A stretch of 64,000 nucleotides of DNA. Source: Clostridium sp. D43t1_170807_H7 (GTDB taxonomy: Bacteria > Bacillota > Clostridia > Clostridiales > Clostridiaceae). Shown piece after piece: positions 1-8,590 of this stretch. Position numbers and translations under genes: made by a program. Each line of letters starts with the position of its first letter. The first letter of the stretch is position 1. The stretch is from the NCBI RefSeq assembly GCF_015555905.1, contig NZ_JADNLK010000001.1, forward strand, positions 64,302-128,301, in the 5' to 3' direction. The notes under the pieces are model-generated. The model saw nothing but the letters and a program-made list of their open reading frames with translations, ran no database searches and had not been told where the DNA came from.

Positions 1-218
1 ACTTATATATAAAAAATAAGAAATACTATGATTATAATCACAGTATTTCTTATATATCCTTAAAAAACTTAGCTAATTCTTCTCTATCAGTCACTATTAT
101 CTTTTTATTTTCGGAAATAATAAGCTCTTTTTTTTTTGTAGTATTTTTAACGCTCTAGATATCGTTTCTCTAGGAATTCCTAACATATCCGCTAAATAAG
201 TAATGCTTAAGTTAAGAT
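1..218 (-). pseudogene. Truncated copy of Crp/Fnr regulator 3' end
   Basis: This stretch is almost identical to 2795-3008, the last part of the full Crp/Fnr gene at 2842-3531, including its stop codon and terminator hairpin. I see one substitution near position 92. A T-run of 10 (128-137) replaces the 8 Ts at 2920-2927, and this +2 slip breaks the reading frame. Homology stops abruptly after 218, so the sensor domain and start codon are missing. It is a dead 3' fragment created by a recent segmental duplication. The left limit lies at or beyond the window edge. Confidence 0.85.
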
Positions 219-235
219 GAATCTACAAGACCAGC

Positions 236-358
236 TAACTATAAATAACTTAAACGAGTTATTTATAAGCATATATAGTTTTACAATATAAAAAGATTAC
301 AAGTGAACTAAAAGGTGTAACTCCTTTTGAATATAGAAGTAACACCTTAATAGCATAA
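236..358 (+). pseudogene. IS3-family transposase C-terminal remnant
   Basis: In the frame ending at 358 the translation finishes ITSELKGVTPFEYRSNTLIA. This is the typical tail of IS3-family OrfB (integrase-type transposases), where the 'LKGMTPVEYR' block follows the catalytic core. About 50 bases upstream the recognisable frame shifts, and nothing remains of the DDE core. It abuts the truncated Crp copy, so an IS insertion or recombination probably caused that truncation. No intact inverted repeats were found. Confidence 0.6.
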
Positions 359-389
359 TTTCATATTATTTCCTCAGTTCCTAATTCAC

Positions 390-420
390 AGGAGGCAATC
401 CAAATTAAAACCTCCTTTTT
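390..420 (+). terminator. Weak hairpin with T-run after IS remnant
   Basis: A 6-bp stem AGGAGG/CCTCCT with a loop of about 15 bases is followed by a run of Ts. It could end transcription coming from the IS remnant. The stem is short and the call is tentative. Confidence 0.3.
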
Positions 421-501
421 GTATTAGTTAGTCGAGAATTTTATTTTGCGACAACCAAATTTGATTTCATAAGAAAAATCCTTATTGGCATTATGATATT
501 A

Positions 502-2256
502 CTACATTTTCTCAACAGATTGAATACCTAATAAATCTAAACATTGCTCTAACACTGATTTTACAAGATTTATTAGCGTTAGCCACGAGTCCTTCTTAGA
601 CTGATTTTTTTCTGTCAATATTTTTGTATCATTATAAAACTTATTAAAGTTATTTGATAAATCATAGATATATTCACAAATCTTATGTGGTGCTCTATCT
701 CTAAAACTTACTTGAACAACTTCATTAAATTTAACTAGTTGTAACATTAATGCTAATTCTGAATCCCTCTGTGGAGATAGTATATTATTATTTAAGTTGA
801 AACCTGCCTTTTTTAGGATAGATTTAATTCTTACTATCGTGTATAAGATATATGGGCCTGTATTTCCTTCAAATGAAATAAATCTATCAATATCAAATAT
901 ATAATCCTTAGCTGCTTGGTTTGATAAATCACCATATTTTAATGCTGCTAAACCAACCTTTGAAGAAATTTCTTCAATTTCTTCCATATCTATATTCTTA
1001 TTATTTACTAATTTTTCTTTACTTGCATCTTTGATAATTTTTAATAAATTAGAAAGTCTCATTACTCCACCATCACGAGTCTTAAACGGCTTTCCATCTA
1101 TACCATTCATTGTTCCAAAGCCTACATAATCTAATATTGTATCTTTTTTAGCTATTCCTGATTTCTTAGCTGCTCTAAAGAATTGTTCATAATGAAGACT
1201 TTGTCTCTTATCCGCCAAATATATTATTTCATCAGCTTTCATATCTCTAACTCTTTCTACAACTGTAGCTAAATCAGTAGTCCCATATAAAGCACCTCCG
1301 TCAGATTTTAACAATAAAAGTGGTGGCATTGGACTCTTATCACTTTCCTCTTCAATCTCAAATATTAGAGCTCCTTCACTTTTCTTTGCATATCCATTTA
1401 CTTTTAGCATCTCTATCATCTCAGGTATATATTTTTCTGCATCACTTTCACCATTCCATAATTCAAAATTAACATTTAAATCTTGATAATTTCTCTTTAA
1501 ATCTTTAACTGAAACATCTAATATATGTTTCCATAATGCAATATATCCTTTTTTCCCTTTTTGTAATTCTACTGTAGCTTGTTTTGCTGCTTCCAAAGCA
1601 CTTTTATCACTTTTAGCTAATTTACTTGCATATGGATATATTTCTTCTAGTTCATCTATTGAAAACGGTGCTTCTTTAGGATATTCTCCAATAAAACTTT
1701 CATCAAAATATGGTAGCTCTGGATTTCTTCTTTTAACTTCTGAAATTACCATCCCAATCTGAAGTCCCCAGTCCCCTAAATGAACATCTCCCATTACATT
1801 ATGACCTAAAAATTTAGCCATTCTCTTAATACTTTCCCCTATAATAGCTGGCCTTAAGTGCCCAACATGTAGAGGTTTTGCTACATTAGCACCGCCATAA
1901 TCAACTATTATTTTCTTTATCTCTGTAGTCTTGGGTACTCCAAATCTACTATCATTGTTCATTTTATTAATATATTCTGTTACAAATTCATTATTAATAT
2001 TAATATTTATAAATCCTGGTGATACAACTTCTATTTTTGAAAAAACTTTATTATTTGATAATTTTTTTAAAGCCTCGTTCGCTATAATCATTGGCGCCTT
2101 TTTATATTTTTTTGCATTCATTAATGCTCCATTACACTGATACTGACAAAGATCTGGTCTATTTGAAATACTTACCCTTCCAGATTCCCTATCATATCCA
2201 AGCTCCTCAAAAGCATTTTTTACTAAATCACTTATTTCCTCAATAAACATTCTCAT
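502..2256 (-). CDS. argS: Arginyl-tRNA synthetase
   Basis: Class I aminoacyl-tRNA synthetase that charges tRNA-Arg with arginine, cytoplasmic. At 584 aa it is near the family length. An N-terminal domain is followed near residue 120 by the HIGH-type signature HVGHLRPAIIG. The Rossmann core includes HLGDWGLQIG and ALYGTTDLATVVERV, and the anticodon-binding domain with SFEGNTGPYILYTIVRIKSI closes the protein. The KMSKS loop is the relaxed GKPFKTRDGG, as usual in ArgRS. The ATG at 2256 follows AGGAGG at 8 bases. It stands alone on its strand. The gene is intact although both flanks show decayed DNA (IS scar, duplicated Crp tail), so the locus may have been rearranged or inserted. I found no convincing T-box leader. 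Confidence 0.96.
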   Translation of the reverse strand: MRMFIEEISDLVKNAFEELGYDRESGRVSISNRPDLCQYQCNGALMNAKKYKKAPMIIANEALKKLSNNKVFSKIEVVSPGFINININNEFVTEYINKMNNDSRFGVPKTTEIKKIIVDYGGANVAKPLHVGHLRPAIIGESIKRMAKFLGHNVMGDVHLGDWGLQIGMVISEVKRRNPELPYFDESFIGEYPKEAPFSIDELEEIYPYASKLAKSDKSALEAAKQATVELQKGKKGYIALWKHILDVSVKDLKRNYQDLNVNFELWNGESDAEKYIPEMIEMLKVNGYAKKSEGALIFEIEEESDKSPMPPLLLLKSDGGALYGTTDLATVVERVRDMKADEIIYLADKRQSLHYEQFFRAAKKSGIAKKDTILDYVGFGTMNGIDGKPFKTRDGGVMRLSNLLKIIKDASKEKLVNNKNIDMEEIEEISSKVGLAALKYGDLSNQAAKDYIFDIDRFISFEGNTGPYILYTIVRIKSILKKAGFNLNNNILSPQRDSELALMLQLVKFNEVVQVSFRDRAPHKICEYIYDLSNNFNKFYNDTKILTEKNQSKKDSWLTLINLVKSVLEQCLDLLGIQSVEKM

Positions 2257-2276
2257 TCCATTTACCTCCTAAAAAA

Positions 2277-2800
2277 TTAATCCTCCTTTTGTCTATTAAA
2301 ATTGGTCGCGAAACTTTTTTATTATTAATAAAATGAGTTTTTTATATACTCACAGCTTAACCTCATCTGAATACACCTGAATGAATATAAATAAGTATTA
2401 TTCTTTTCATAAAATTTAATTTTTAACTTTATGTTATATTATATCATTATTTTCATATATTTCCATAATATATTTGTATTTATTATAATATTAAAGTAAT
2501 TTAGTGAAATAAACTGACGATTAGGTAAATACTGTATACTATTAAAATCAAATCTTAGATATTTTTAATTATTATTGTAACTTCTTTTATTGAGTCACAT
2601 AATACTTAACTCCCTCAGCGATTTCTTTCTGTAGGTTCTGTTGAACGTATAGGAGAAATTCTATTCTATGTACAGATTTTCACAAATCATATATTCAATT
2701 TGCTATAAATATGAACTTGTACCATACGAGATTTAAAAGATGTAGACCTCATGAAAATATTAATGAGAAGACTCAATGGAGTTGCAACATTTATTTATAT
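2277..2800. other. Long intergenic region upstream of argS
   Basis: About 520 bases without a supportable gene. It must hold the argS promoter. The A+T-rich part (2330-2580) gave no clear -35/-10 pair. A less A+T-rich patch at 2600-2660 reads on the minus strand as a short frame ending NLQKEIAEGVKYYVTQ, then a stop. That looks like the tail of a lost gene, but I do not recognise the family. Confidence 0.4.
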
Positions 2801-2843
2801 ATAAAAAATAAGAAATACTATGATTATAATCACAGTATTTCTT
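2801..2843 (-). terminator. Terminator of Crp/Fnr gene
   Basis: Stem AAGAAATACT/AGTATTTCTT with an inner TGAT/ATCA extension, followed on the minus strand by a T-rich tail. It overlaps the stop codon of the regulator. The same hairpin is present in the duplicated copy at 9-51. Confidence 0.8.
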
Positions 2844-3531
2844 ATATATCCTTAAAAAACTTAGCTAATTCTTCTCTATCAGTAACTATTATCTTTTTAT
2901 TTTCGGAAATAATAAGCTCTTTTTTTTGTAGTATTTTTAACGCTCTAGATATCGTTTCTCTAGGAATTCCTAACATATCCGCTAAATAAGTAATGCTTAA
3001 GTTAAGATTAATTAAAATCCCTTCTTCTACTTCTATTCCATAATCTTTTGATAACTTCCACAGTTTAGCAGCTAGCTTTTTTTCTACTTTAATTGATATA
3101 GTATTTTTACTTTGCCTATATAATCTTCTTACTTTAAGTGCAAGAGAGTTTATTATTATTATTGATAACTCAAAATCTTCATTCATTAACCCAATAAAAG
3201 CTTCTCTTTTAAAACAAAGTATTTCTGCATCTTCAAATACTTCACAATTAATAGCTGCTGGCAACTCATCAATTATTACATCATTTATTACCGTATTATC
3301 TCCCAAAATAAAAATTACTTTTTTTTGTGCTGACTCAGTTAATTTATAAAGTGCTACTTTTCCACTTTTAACTATATATATATTTTTAACTTGATCTTTA
3401 TCCCTAAATAAATGTTCTCCCTTTTTAAGTAATCTAACTACACCAATACTTGATAACTTTTCACAAGTTATATTATTCATATTCTGAAATAAATGTAATT
3501 CTTTCACGTCTTCAACGCTACATTTTTTCAT
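2842..3531 (-). CDS. Crp/Fnr-family transcriptional regulator
   Basis: Probable DNA-binding regulator of the Crp/Fnr superfamily. Residues about 10-120 form the cyclic-nucleotide-type beta barrel (LKKGEHLFRDKDQVKNIYIV, then KSGKVALYKL). A dimerisation helix follows. A winged HTH near 170-200 contains SITYLADMLGIPRETISRAL, close to the Fnr/Crp recognition helix. I see no Fnr-type N-terminal Cys cluster. The start is the ATG at 3531, preceded by GGAGAG at about 9 bases; an upstream ATG 30 bases earlier lacks a site. It is monocistronic. A truncated copy lies at 1-218. Effector and targets cannot be read from the sequence. Confidence 0.88.
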   Translation of the reverse strand: MKKCSVEDVKELHLFQNMNNITCEKLSSIGVVRLLKKGEHLFRDKDQVKNIYIVKSGKVALYKLTESAQKKVIFILGDNTVINDVIIDELPAAINCEVFEDAEILCFKREAFIGLMNEDFELSIIIINSLALKVRRLYRQSKNTISIKVEKKLAAKLWKLSKDYGIEVEEGILINLNLSITYLADMLGIPRETISRALKILQKKELIISENKKIIVTDREELAKFFKDI

Positions 3532-3737
3532 TAGAGTAACTCTCCTTTTTTTATTTAACATTAATATTACTATTTAATACATAATAAATAATTAAATTAT
3601 ATTTCACAAGTAAGTAATTTACAAACATTACAAAACTATTATAATTAAAACCTTTTCATTTTATATATTATAGTGCTATTATACCACTAAAAATTATTTA
3701 TATAAAATTATAATTCATTATTATAAACCTAATCAAT

Positions 3738-3775
3738 AAAAATGAGGATTCAATTTGGAATCCCCATTTTTCTTA
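3738..3775 (-). terminator. Terminator downstream of CAP protein gene
   Basis: Hairpin with arms AAAATGaGGATTC and GGAATCCcCATTTT around a short AT loop, with T/A tails on both sides. It lies about 60 bases after the CAP-domain gene and could work in both directions. Confidence 0.7.
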
Positions 3776-3836
3776 CTACTATATAATAGCTTGTCCTATT
3801 TATTAGAACATAATTATTAAGTTTTAATTCTATATC

Positions 3837-4859
3837 TTATTTGTAGAATTCTTGAGTAGCATATACCTTATTTCCTATTTTATATACACCAACTCCTATA
3901 CTTGAGAAGTTAGTTGACAAGATATTTGCTCTATGTCCTGATGAATTCATCCAATTTGTCATAAATTGATTAGCTAACGCATTTGCATCAGAAACTCCAC
4001 CTATATATGCAATATTTTCTCCCCAAGCTCTATAAGATACTCCATCATTTTTCATTTTAGTTGTTATAAGATTTCCATTTAAATCTTCATGACTAAAATA
4101 ATTATTATCTCCCATATCTTGAGATTTTATTCTAGCATACTTTTGCATTGTATTATTATATGTTAATGCTGGAACTCCTGCTTTAGCTCTCTCTTCATTT
4201 ACTTTATTAAATATAGCTTGCTCTACTGCTGCCATAAAATTTTGATTTTCATTAACTGTACTATTATTAGTTGAGTTATCTGGTGTTTGATTTACTACCG
4301 GAGGAGTTACCTGCGGTGTATTAACACTTGGTTTTTGCTCTACACTTGGAGCATTTGGAGTACTTGGTTTTTGCTCTACACTTGGAGCATTCGGAGTACT
4401 TGGTTTTTGCTCTACATTCGGTGTATTTGGAACTACTGTGTTCCCTGGTGTTTCATCAACACTTGGATTGTTAGGAACATTTGGTGTTTGAGATCCATCA
4501 CTTGGTGGAACTACATTATTATTATTATTGTTATTATTATGGTTACTATTATTATTGTTATTATTATTGTTATTATTGTGGCTATTGTTATTGTGCTTGT
4601 CCGATGTTCCTATAATAATTATATTTCCACATGAACCGTTACCCCAATATATTTTCTTAAAATGTATTCCACCTAATAGGCTTCCTGAAATACCACATCT
4701 AGCTTTTTCAGATATGTTTGAATTAGAAGCATTGTTAACCTCTGTTACGTTTACATTTGTTGTTTCTTTAGAAACTTTTCTTGTAGCCGCAAATGCAGGT
4801 GTAACCGCTCCCCCTATTAATGTTAATGTAAGTATACTAGCAATTAGTTTATTCTTCAT
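3837..4859 (-). CDS. Secreted CAP-domain (SCP/YkwD) protein with poly-Asn linker
   Basis: Extracellular protein of about 340 aa. The signal peptide begins MKNKLIASILTLTLIGG and ends near AFAA. Residues about 90-120 are almost pure Asn with a few His and Ser. A Pro/Thr/Ser linker follows, with 12-residue repeats (STPNAPSVEQKP) encoded by a 36-bp tandem repeat at about 4330-4425. The C-terminal 125 residues are a CAP domain: NEERAKAGVPALTYN, YFSHEDLNG, WGENIAY and SSGHRANIL, with the conserved His/Glu residues of the CAP cavity. Bacterial CAP proteins of this type are secreted or spore-associated; the activity is generally unknown. The ATG at 4859 has AGGAG at 8 bases. It is flanked by its own terminator and stands alone. 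Confidence 0.9.
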   Translation of the reverse strand: MKNKLIASILTLTLIGGAVTPAFAATRKVSKETTNVNVTEVNNASNSNISEKARCGISGSLLGGIHFKKIYWGNGSCGNIIIIGTSDKHNNNSHNNNNNNNNNNSNHNNNNNNNNVVPPSDGSQTPNVPNNPSVDETPGNTVVPNTPNVEQKPSTPNAPSVEQKPSTPNAPSVEQKPSVNTPQVTPPVVNQTPDNSTNNSTVNENQNFMAAVEQAIFNKVNEERAKAGVPALTYNNTMQKYARIKSQDMGDNNYFSHEDLNGNLITTKMKNDGVSYRAWGENIAYIGGVSDANALANQFMTNWMNSSGHRANILSTNFSSIGVGVYKIGNKVYATQEFYK

Positions 4860-5132
4860 TCGTACCACTCCTTTTTATTTTTTCGAATAATATTAAATTA
4901 CTCAATATCTTATTAGTTTAAAGTACTTTATTACTTTCACTAATGCCGTCTTGTATAGTTATAACATATATCTTATTTAAAGCTAATAGTAGATTACTTC
5001 TTAAAATAGTAATAACACCTATTCATATTATTAGATTCCATAATATCCATTAATGCCTACAGAAATTTTCGCATGTTTTCTATGTTTAAATCACTTTGGT
5101 AATTTAATACTTACAATAAATTTCTAGTATAT

Positions 5133-5627
5133 TTATTTATTTTTTAAAAAATTTTTATTTTCTTTTTTTGCAATCTCTAAACTATCATATTCTTTTATAC
5201 TCTCAATATAAAATTCTCTATTATTTTTTCTTAACACAACTTCTACAGGTACATTAATCCCTTCTGCCGTATCATATCCTTGTTCTAATCCATCAGTTTC
5301 TAGTACTGTAGATTGTGCTTCCATATTAATAACTAAACAGACATTATATTTACCATCATCCTTACTAGCTCCCAAAACTTCACTTTCATATTTATTCAAT
5401 ATAACATCTTCTATATAGTAGTTATAAAATATTACATATTTAGATTTATTAAAAACCTCTTCTTTTATATAGTCACTAACCTCTTCATCATACCCCCTAT
5501 CATACGATAATACTTTATCTACTATTTCTTTAATTTTTTTAATATCACTCTTTGATATATCATTACTACTACACATAACCATTCCTATGTTTAGTAGTAT
5601 TAATATAAACGCTATTATTTTTTTCAC
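5133..5627 (-). CDS. Putative lipoprotein, unknown function
   Basis: A 164-aa protein with an N-terminal hydrophobic stretch and a lipobox-like GMVMC near residue 19, so probably a membrane-anchored lipoprotein. The mature part is charged and rich in Lys/Glu/Asp, without a domain I can name. The start is GTG at 5627 with an AGGG site 6 bases upstream. It stands alone between spacers of more than 200 bases. Confidence 0.65.
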   Translation of the reverse strand: MKKIIAFILILLNIGMVMCSSNDISKSDIKKIKEIVDKVLSYDRGYDEEVSDYIKEEVFNKSKYVIFYNYYIEDVILNKYESEVLGASKDDGKYNVCLVINMEAQSTVLETDGLEQGYDTAEGINVPVEVVLRKNNREFYIESIKEYDSLEIAKKENKNFLKNK

Positions 5628-5799
5628 TTAATTCCCTACCTTTTTAAATTTATTTATATATTCTTATGTAAACTAATCATCTTATATGAATATGTTTTAT
5701 GAAACTTATGTAAAAATATATTTAAATACACTATTTGCTTACTATTTTTTATATTTTCCAATATATCTTCTATTTTTATTTGTAATATTATTGTTAATA

Positions 5800-5833
5800 A
5801 GAAAACACCTTAGCTTCTGCTAAAGTGTTTTTT
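5800..5833 (-). terminator. Terminator of YtrA-type ABC operon
   Basis: Hairpin AACACcTTAGC/GCTAAaGTGTT with a TTCT loop, about 20 bases after the DUF4097 lipoprotein gene. It is T-rich on both sides. Confidence 0.75.
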
Positions 5834-5848
5834 ATATAATGATAAATA

Positions 5849-6640
5849 TTAATTATATACTTTTAATTCTCCTATTCCTACATTCAAATCAAACTTATAA
5901 GTTTTTTCTGAAGAAGTTTTTACATCTATACTTGCTTCTCCAATTCCCGAACTAGTATTAAAATATACTGGAGCATTTTCTGGAATTTTTATTTCTCCAC
6001 TTCCAACTCCTGATTCAAAAGTAAGATTCCCTCCAACTTCAGCTAGTGAAATATAAATATCTCCTACACCTCCATCAATATCTATATCACCACATTTTCT
6101 AACTAAATTTATATTACTATGACCTACACCTGAATCAAAATCTAATTTATTAAATACAATATCATCAATGGTTAATTCTCCAGTCCCACCATCAATAGTT
6201 AATTTATTACATGTAATATCTCTTATTTCATTTTCTCCTACACCAAAGTCATAATCTAAATCTCCATTAAATGAATATGGAATTTTTATTTCTAACTCTA
6301 ATATATAATCATTATTTCCAAATAGATCTATTAAGTCATCACTATTATCTTTAATTTTAATAGTATTATTACCCTTAGTTAATATTATATCTTCTTCAGC
6401 TAAATTAGTTATACCTGAAACTATAACCTCATCACCTTCATAGCCACTTAGCTTTACTACTCCACATCCAACATCTATATCTATTTTGTTTTCTCCTTCA
6501 AAAACTACACTTTTATTTATTTCTATTTCTTCACTACTTAATTTAGTTGTATTTGCTTTACCTCTCACTTCAAATCTTACACAAGCAGTAAAAGTAAGCA
6601 CCATTATTATTGACCAACATAAAACAATTATTTTTTTCAT
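5849..6640 (-). CDS. DUF4097-type beta-repeat lipoprotein
   Basis: A 263-aa putative lipoprotein with a hydrophobic N-terminus and lipobox LTFTAC near residue 20. The body is a series of roughly 20-residue repeats with conserved Gly-Val-Gly turns (FGVGENEIRD, GGTGELTIDD, SGVGHSNINL, GGVGDIYISL, SGVGSGEIKI, VGIGELKVYN), as in DUF4097/DUF4098 putative adhesins with a beta-solenoid fold. It lies 12 bases after the ABC permease and is last in a regulator-ATPase-permease-lipoprotein operon, so it may work with that transporter in envelope sensing or maintenance. That role is inference. Confidence 0.82.
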   Translation of the reverse strand: MKKIIVLCWSIIMVLTFTACVRFEVRGKANTTKLSSEEIEINKSVVFEGENKIDIDVGCGVVKLSGYEGDEVIVSGITNLAEEDIILTKGNNTIKIKDNSDDLIDLFGNNDYILELEIKIPYSFNGDLDYDFGVGENEIRDITCNKLTIDGGTGELTIDDIVFNKLDFDSGVGHSNINLVRKCGDIDIDGGVGDIYISLAEVGGNLTFESGVGSGEIKIPENAPVYFNTSSGIGEASIDVKTSSEKTYKFDLNVGIGELKVYN

Positions 6641-6652
6641 TATTTTAACCCC

Positions 6653-7327
6653 CTATACTATATCTAATTTTTTATCAATATGATATACACTTAAAAATAT
6701 CAATCCCCCAAAAATAATTATATTTATAAGTATATCAAATAAATTCATCTCTAAAATTTCTCCAATTACCATATATATTGGGGGAAATATAAAATAGCTA
6801 ATTATTTTCAATACAACAATTACTATTGCTATAATCCACATAGATATAATAGTTAAAAATACACATGTTCCTGTATTAGAAATATAACTTTTAAAAATCA
6901 CTATTAAGGATGTTATTAAAATAAATAAAATAAAAACTCCCAACAAAATTGATAGTGATGTTATAATTATTAACTTACTATCTCCTCCAATAATCATATT
7001 CCCTATACTTGTAAAAAGAATTAATAGTAATCCTAAACCAATAAACTCTAAATATTTAGCACATATTAATTCCCATCCTTTGATAGGTGTAAGAAACAAT
7101 AATCTCCCTTCTTCTATAGATATACTTTTTAAAAACTTACCTATTGATATTATAAAATTAATTATCAACACTACAGATATTACTGGAATAAATGTTACAT
7201 CTGAAGGAACTCTTCCACCCAATATTAAACGTCGAATAATAAAAAATAATATAACTGCAAATTCTATTATTAGTTGTATCTTTTTACTTTTTATATCAAA
7301 TTTAATAATACTAACAATATTCCTCAT
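6653..7327 (-). CDS. ABC transporter permease (YtrC/D-like)
   Basis: Integral membrane protein of 224 aa with about six hydrophobic segments and very few charges between them. It probably forms the membrane part of the exporter or envelope-stress ABC system encoded with the ATPase 10 bases upstream. The start is the ATG at 7327 behind a strong AGGAGG; an ATG 21 bases earlier has no such site and would overlap the ATPase end. The substrate is unknown. In Bacillus the comparable ytr operon is induced by cell-wall antibiotics; I infer a similar theme only from gene order. Confidence 0.8.
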   Translation of the reverse strand: MRNIVSIIKFDIKSKKIQLIIEFAVILFFIIRRLILGGRVPSDVTFIPVISVVLIINFIISIGKFLKSISIEEGRLLFLTPIKGWELICAKYLEFIGLGLLLILFTSIGNMIIGGDSKLIIITSLSILLGVFILFILITSLIVIFKSYISNTGTCVFLTIISMWIIAIVIVVLKIISYFIFPPIYMVIGEILEMNLFDILINIIIFGGLIFLSVYHIDKKLDIV

Positions 7328-7337
7328 ATTCCACCTC

Positions 7338-8036
7338 CTACTCTGCAAAAATATATTTATATATTTCTTCTATTGATTTACCATACTTTTCTCTTAATAC
7401 TTCTGCATCATTAATTTCAATAATTTTACCTTCATCTAAAAATGCAACTTCATCAAATATACCTTCCAATTCTCCAACATAATGAGTTGTTATTATCATT
7501 GAGCTATCTTCTTCAATATTATCTATAATAGCTTTTATTATTTTTTCTCTAGTAACTATATCTATCCCTGAAATTGGTTCATCTAAAATATATAATTTAG
7601 CTTTTCTACTTAGTGTTAAGCTTAAATGTAATTTCTCTAACATACCTTTAGATAAACTTTTTATCTTTAACTTTTCATCTAAATTCATAAACGCTAATAA
7701 TTCTTTAACTTTTTCTTCATTAAAATCTTGAAAAAAATCTTTATAAAACTCTACAGCATCTTTTATTGTCATCCAATTAGATAAAGTATTTTTTTCTTGA
7801 AGGAATGATACTGACTTTTTTGTCTCACTACTTACTTTTATTCCATCAATTAATACATCTCCTGATGTTGCTTTCTTAATACCAGAAATTATATTTAAAA
7901 GTGTAGTTTTACCCTTCCCATTAGGCCCAAGTATACCTAATACTTTTCCTTTGTTTAAAGTTAAATTTAAATCTTTAATAATTTTTTTATTGCCAATTTT
8001 TTTATACAAATTATTGACCATAAGAACCTTTTCCAT
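7338..8036 (-). CDS. ABC transporter ATP-binding protein (YtrB-like)
   Basis: ATPase subunit, 232 aa. Walker A is GPNGKGKTTLLN near residue 38, Walker B is KLYILDEP, and the H-loop is TTHYVGELEG. The signature motif is the degenerate LSKGM instead of LSGGQ, as in many YtrB/BcrA-type ATPases. The gene starts with ATG behind AGGAGG, 8 bases after the GntR regulator, and is followed 10 bases later by the permease. Together they form a cytoplasmic-face ATPase and membrane pair. Confidence 0.9.
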   Translation of the reverse strand: MEKVLMVNNLYKKIGNKKIIKDLNLTLNKGKVLGILGPNGKGKTTLLNIISGIKKATSGDVLIDGIKVSSETKKSVSFLQEKNTLSNWMTIKDAVEFYKDFFQDFNEEKVKELLAFMNLDEKLKIKSLSKGMLEKLHLSLTLSRKAKLYILDEPISGIDIVTREKIIKAIIDNIEEDSSMIITTHYVGELEGIFDEVAFLDEGKIIEINDAEVLREKYGKSIEEIYKYIFAE

Positions 8037-8044
8037 ATATCCTC

Positions 8045-8401
8045 CTAAAAGCGTTCATTTATTATACTAATTAAATCTTCTTTTCTAACACCTAGTCCCT
8101 TACTTTCATTTATAAAATTAATAATTACATCTTCTAACATTTCTATTCTTACTTCATTAATCTTGTTTTTATTTTCTACAACAAACTTTCCAATTCCTCT
8201 CTGAGTGTATATTAGGCCTTCATCTTCAAGTTGTGCATATGCTCGTTGAATAGTATTTGGATTTACTTTTAATTCACTTGCACACTCTCTTACTGACAAA
8301 ATTCTATCACCTCCTTTTAAATCTCCTTTTACTATACTCTTTTTTAAATATCTTATTATTTGAGTATATATAGGTTCTTTTGAGTTAATCTTAAACTCCA
8401 T
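8045..8401 (-). CDS. GntR-family regulator, YtrA type
   Basis: A 118-aa repressor-like protein. The winged HTH occupies residues 10-75 (EPIYTQIIRYLKKSIVKGDL, RVSVREC-type helix, then VNPNTIQRAYAQLEDEGLIY). A short C-terminal dimerisation helix replaces the usual effector domain, which defines the YtrA subgroup. The start is the ATG at 8401 with AAGGAGG about 7 bases upstream. It is first in the operon with the ABC ATPase, permease and DUF4097 lipoprotein. A palindrome just upstream (8424-8447) is its likely autoregulatory operator. Confidence 0.9.
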   Translation of the reverse strand: MEFKINSKEPIYTQIIRYLKKSIVKGDLKGGDRILSVRECASELKVNPNTIQRAYAQLEDEGLIYTQRGIGKFVVENKNKINEVRIEMLEDVIINFINESKGLGVRKEDLISIINERF

Positions 8402-8423
8402 GTCTCCCCTCCTTGCGGGTATC

Positions 8424-8447
8424 AGTGTGTTAATAATATAATACACT
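8424..8447 (-). promoter_or_regulatory. Operator palindrome of ytr-like operon
   Basis: GTGTGTTA and TAATACAC flank a central ATAATA, extended by an A/T pair, about 23 bases before the GntR start codon. YtrA-type repressors bind AGTGTA/TACACT-like dyads at their own promoters, and this fits. The palindrome overlaps a likely -10 element. Confidence 0.65.
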
Positions 8448-8539
8448 AATTCACTTCTTTTGTATACATTTTTTTCTATTTTTTATATTTTTTTCTTTTT
8501 AATCATTACCTTAATGTTTTACCTTATTAATTTTTTCAT

Positions 8540-8570
8540 AAAGAAAAGCCCTAGCTTTCGCTAGGGCTTC
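8540..8570 (-). terminator. Terminator of adhE
   Basis: A perfect 10-bp stem AAGCCCTAGC/GCTAGGGCTT with a 4-base loop and a T-rich tail on the minus strand, 21 bases after the adhE stop. Confidence 0.88.
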
Positions 8571-8590
8571 CTATTATATGAATATATTGA

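Noticed and set aside
440-2320. Inverted repeats TTGGT(TG)TCGC around argS as IS ends
   Set aside because: The match between 445-460 and 2302-2314 needs gaps and is short; no target duplication was seen.
2257-2600. T-box leader for argS
   Set aside because: The stretch near 2300 reads GCGACCAATTT on the minus strand, but the AGGGTGGNACCGCG core and a matching antiterminator are not there.
2711-2989. 92-codon plus-strand frame starting at 2711
   Set aside because: Its second half is antisense to the Crp/Fnr gene, it has no ribosome site and no recognisable domain.
4287-4890. Leu/Ile/Trp-rich open frames on the plus strand over the CAP gene
   Set aside because: They are antisense shadows of the Asn/Pro repeat region, without ribosome sites.
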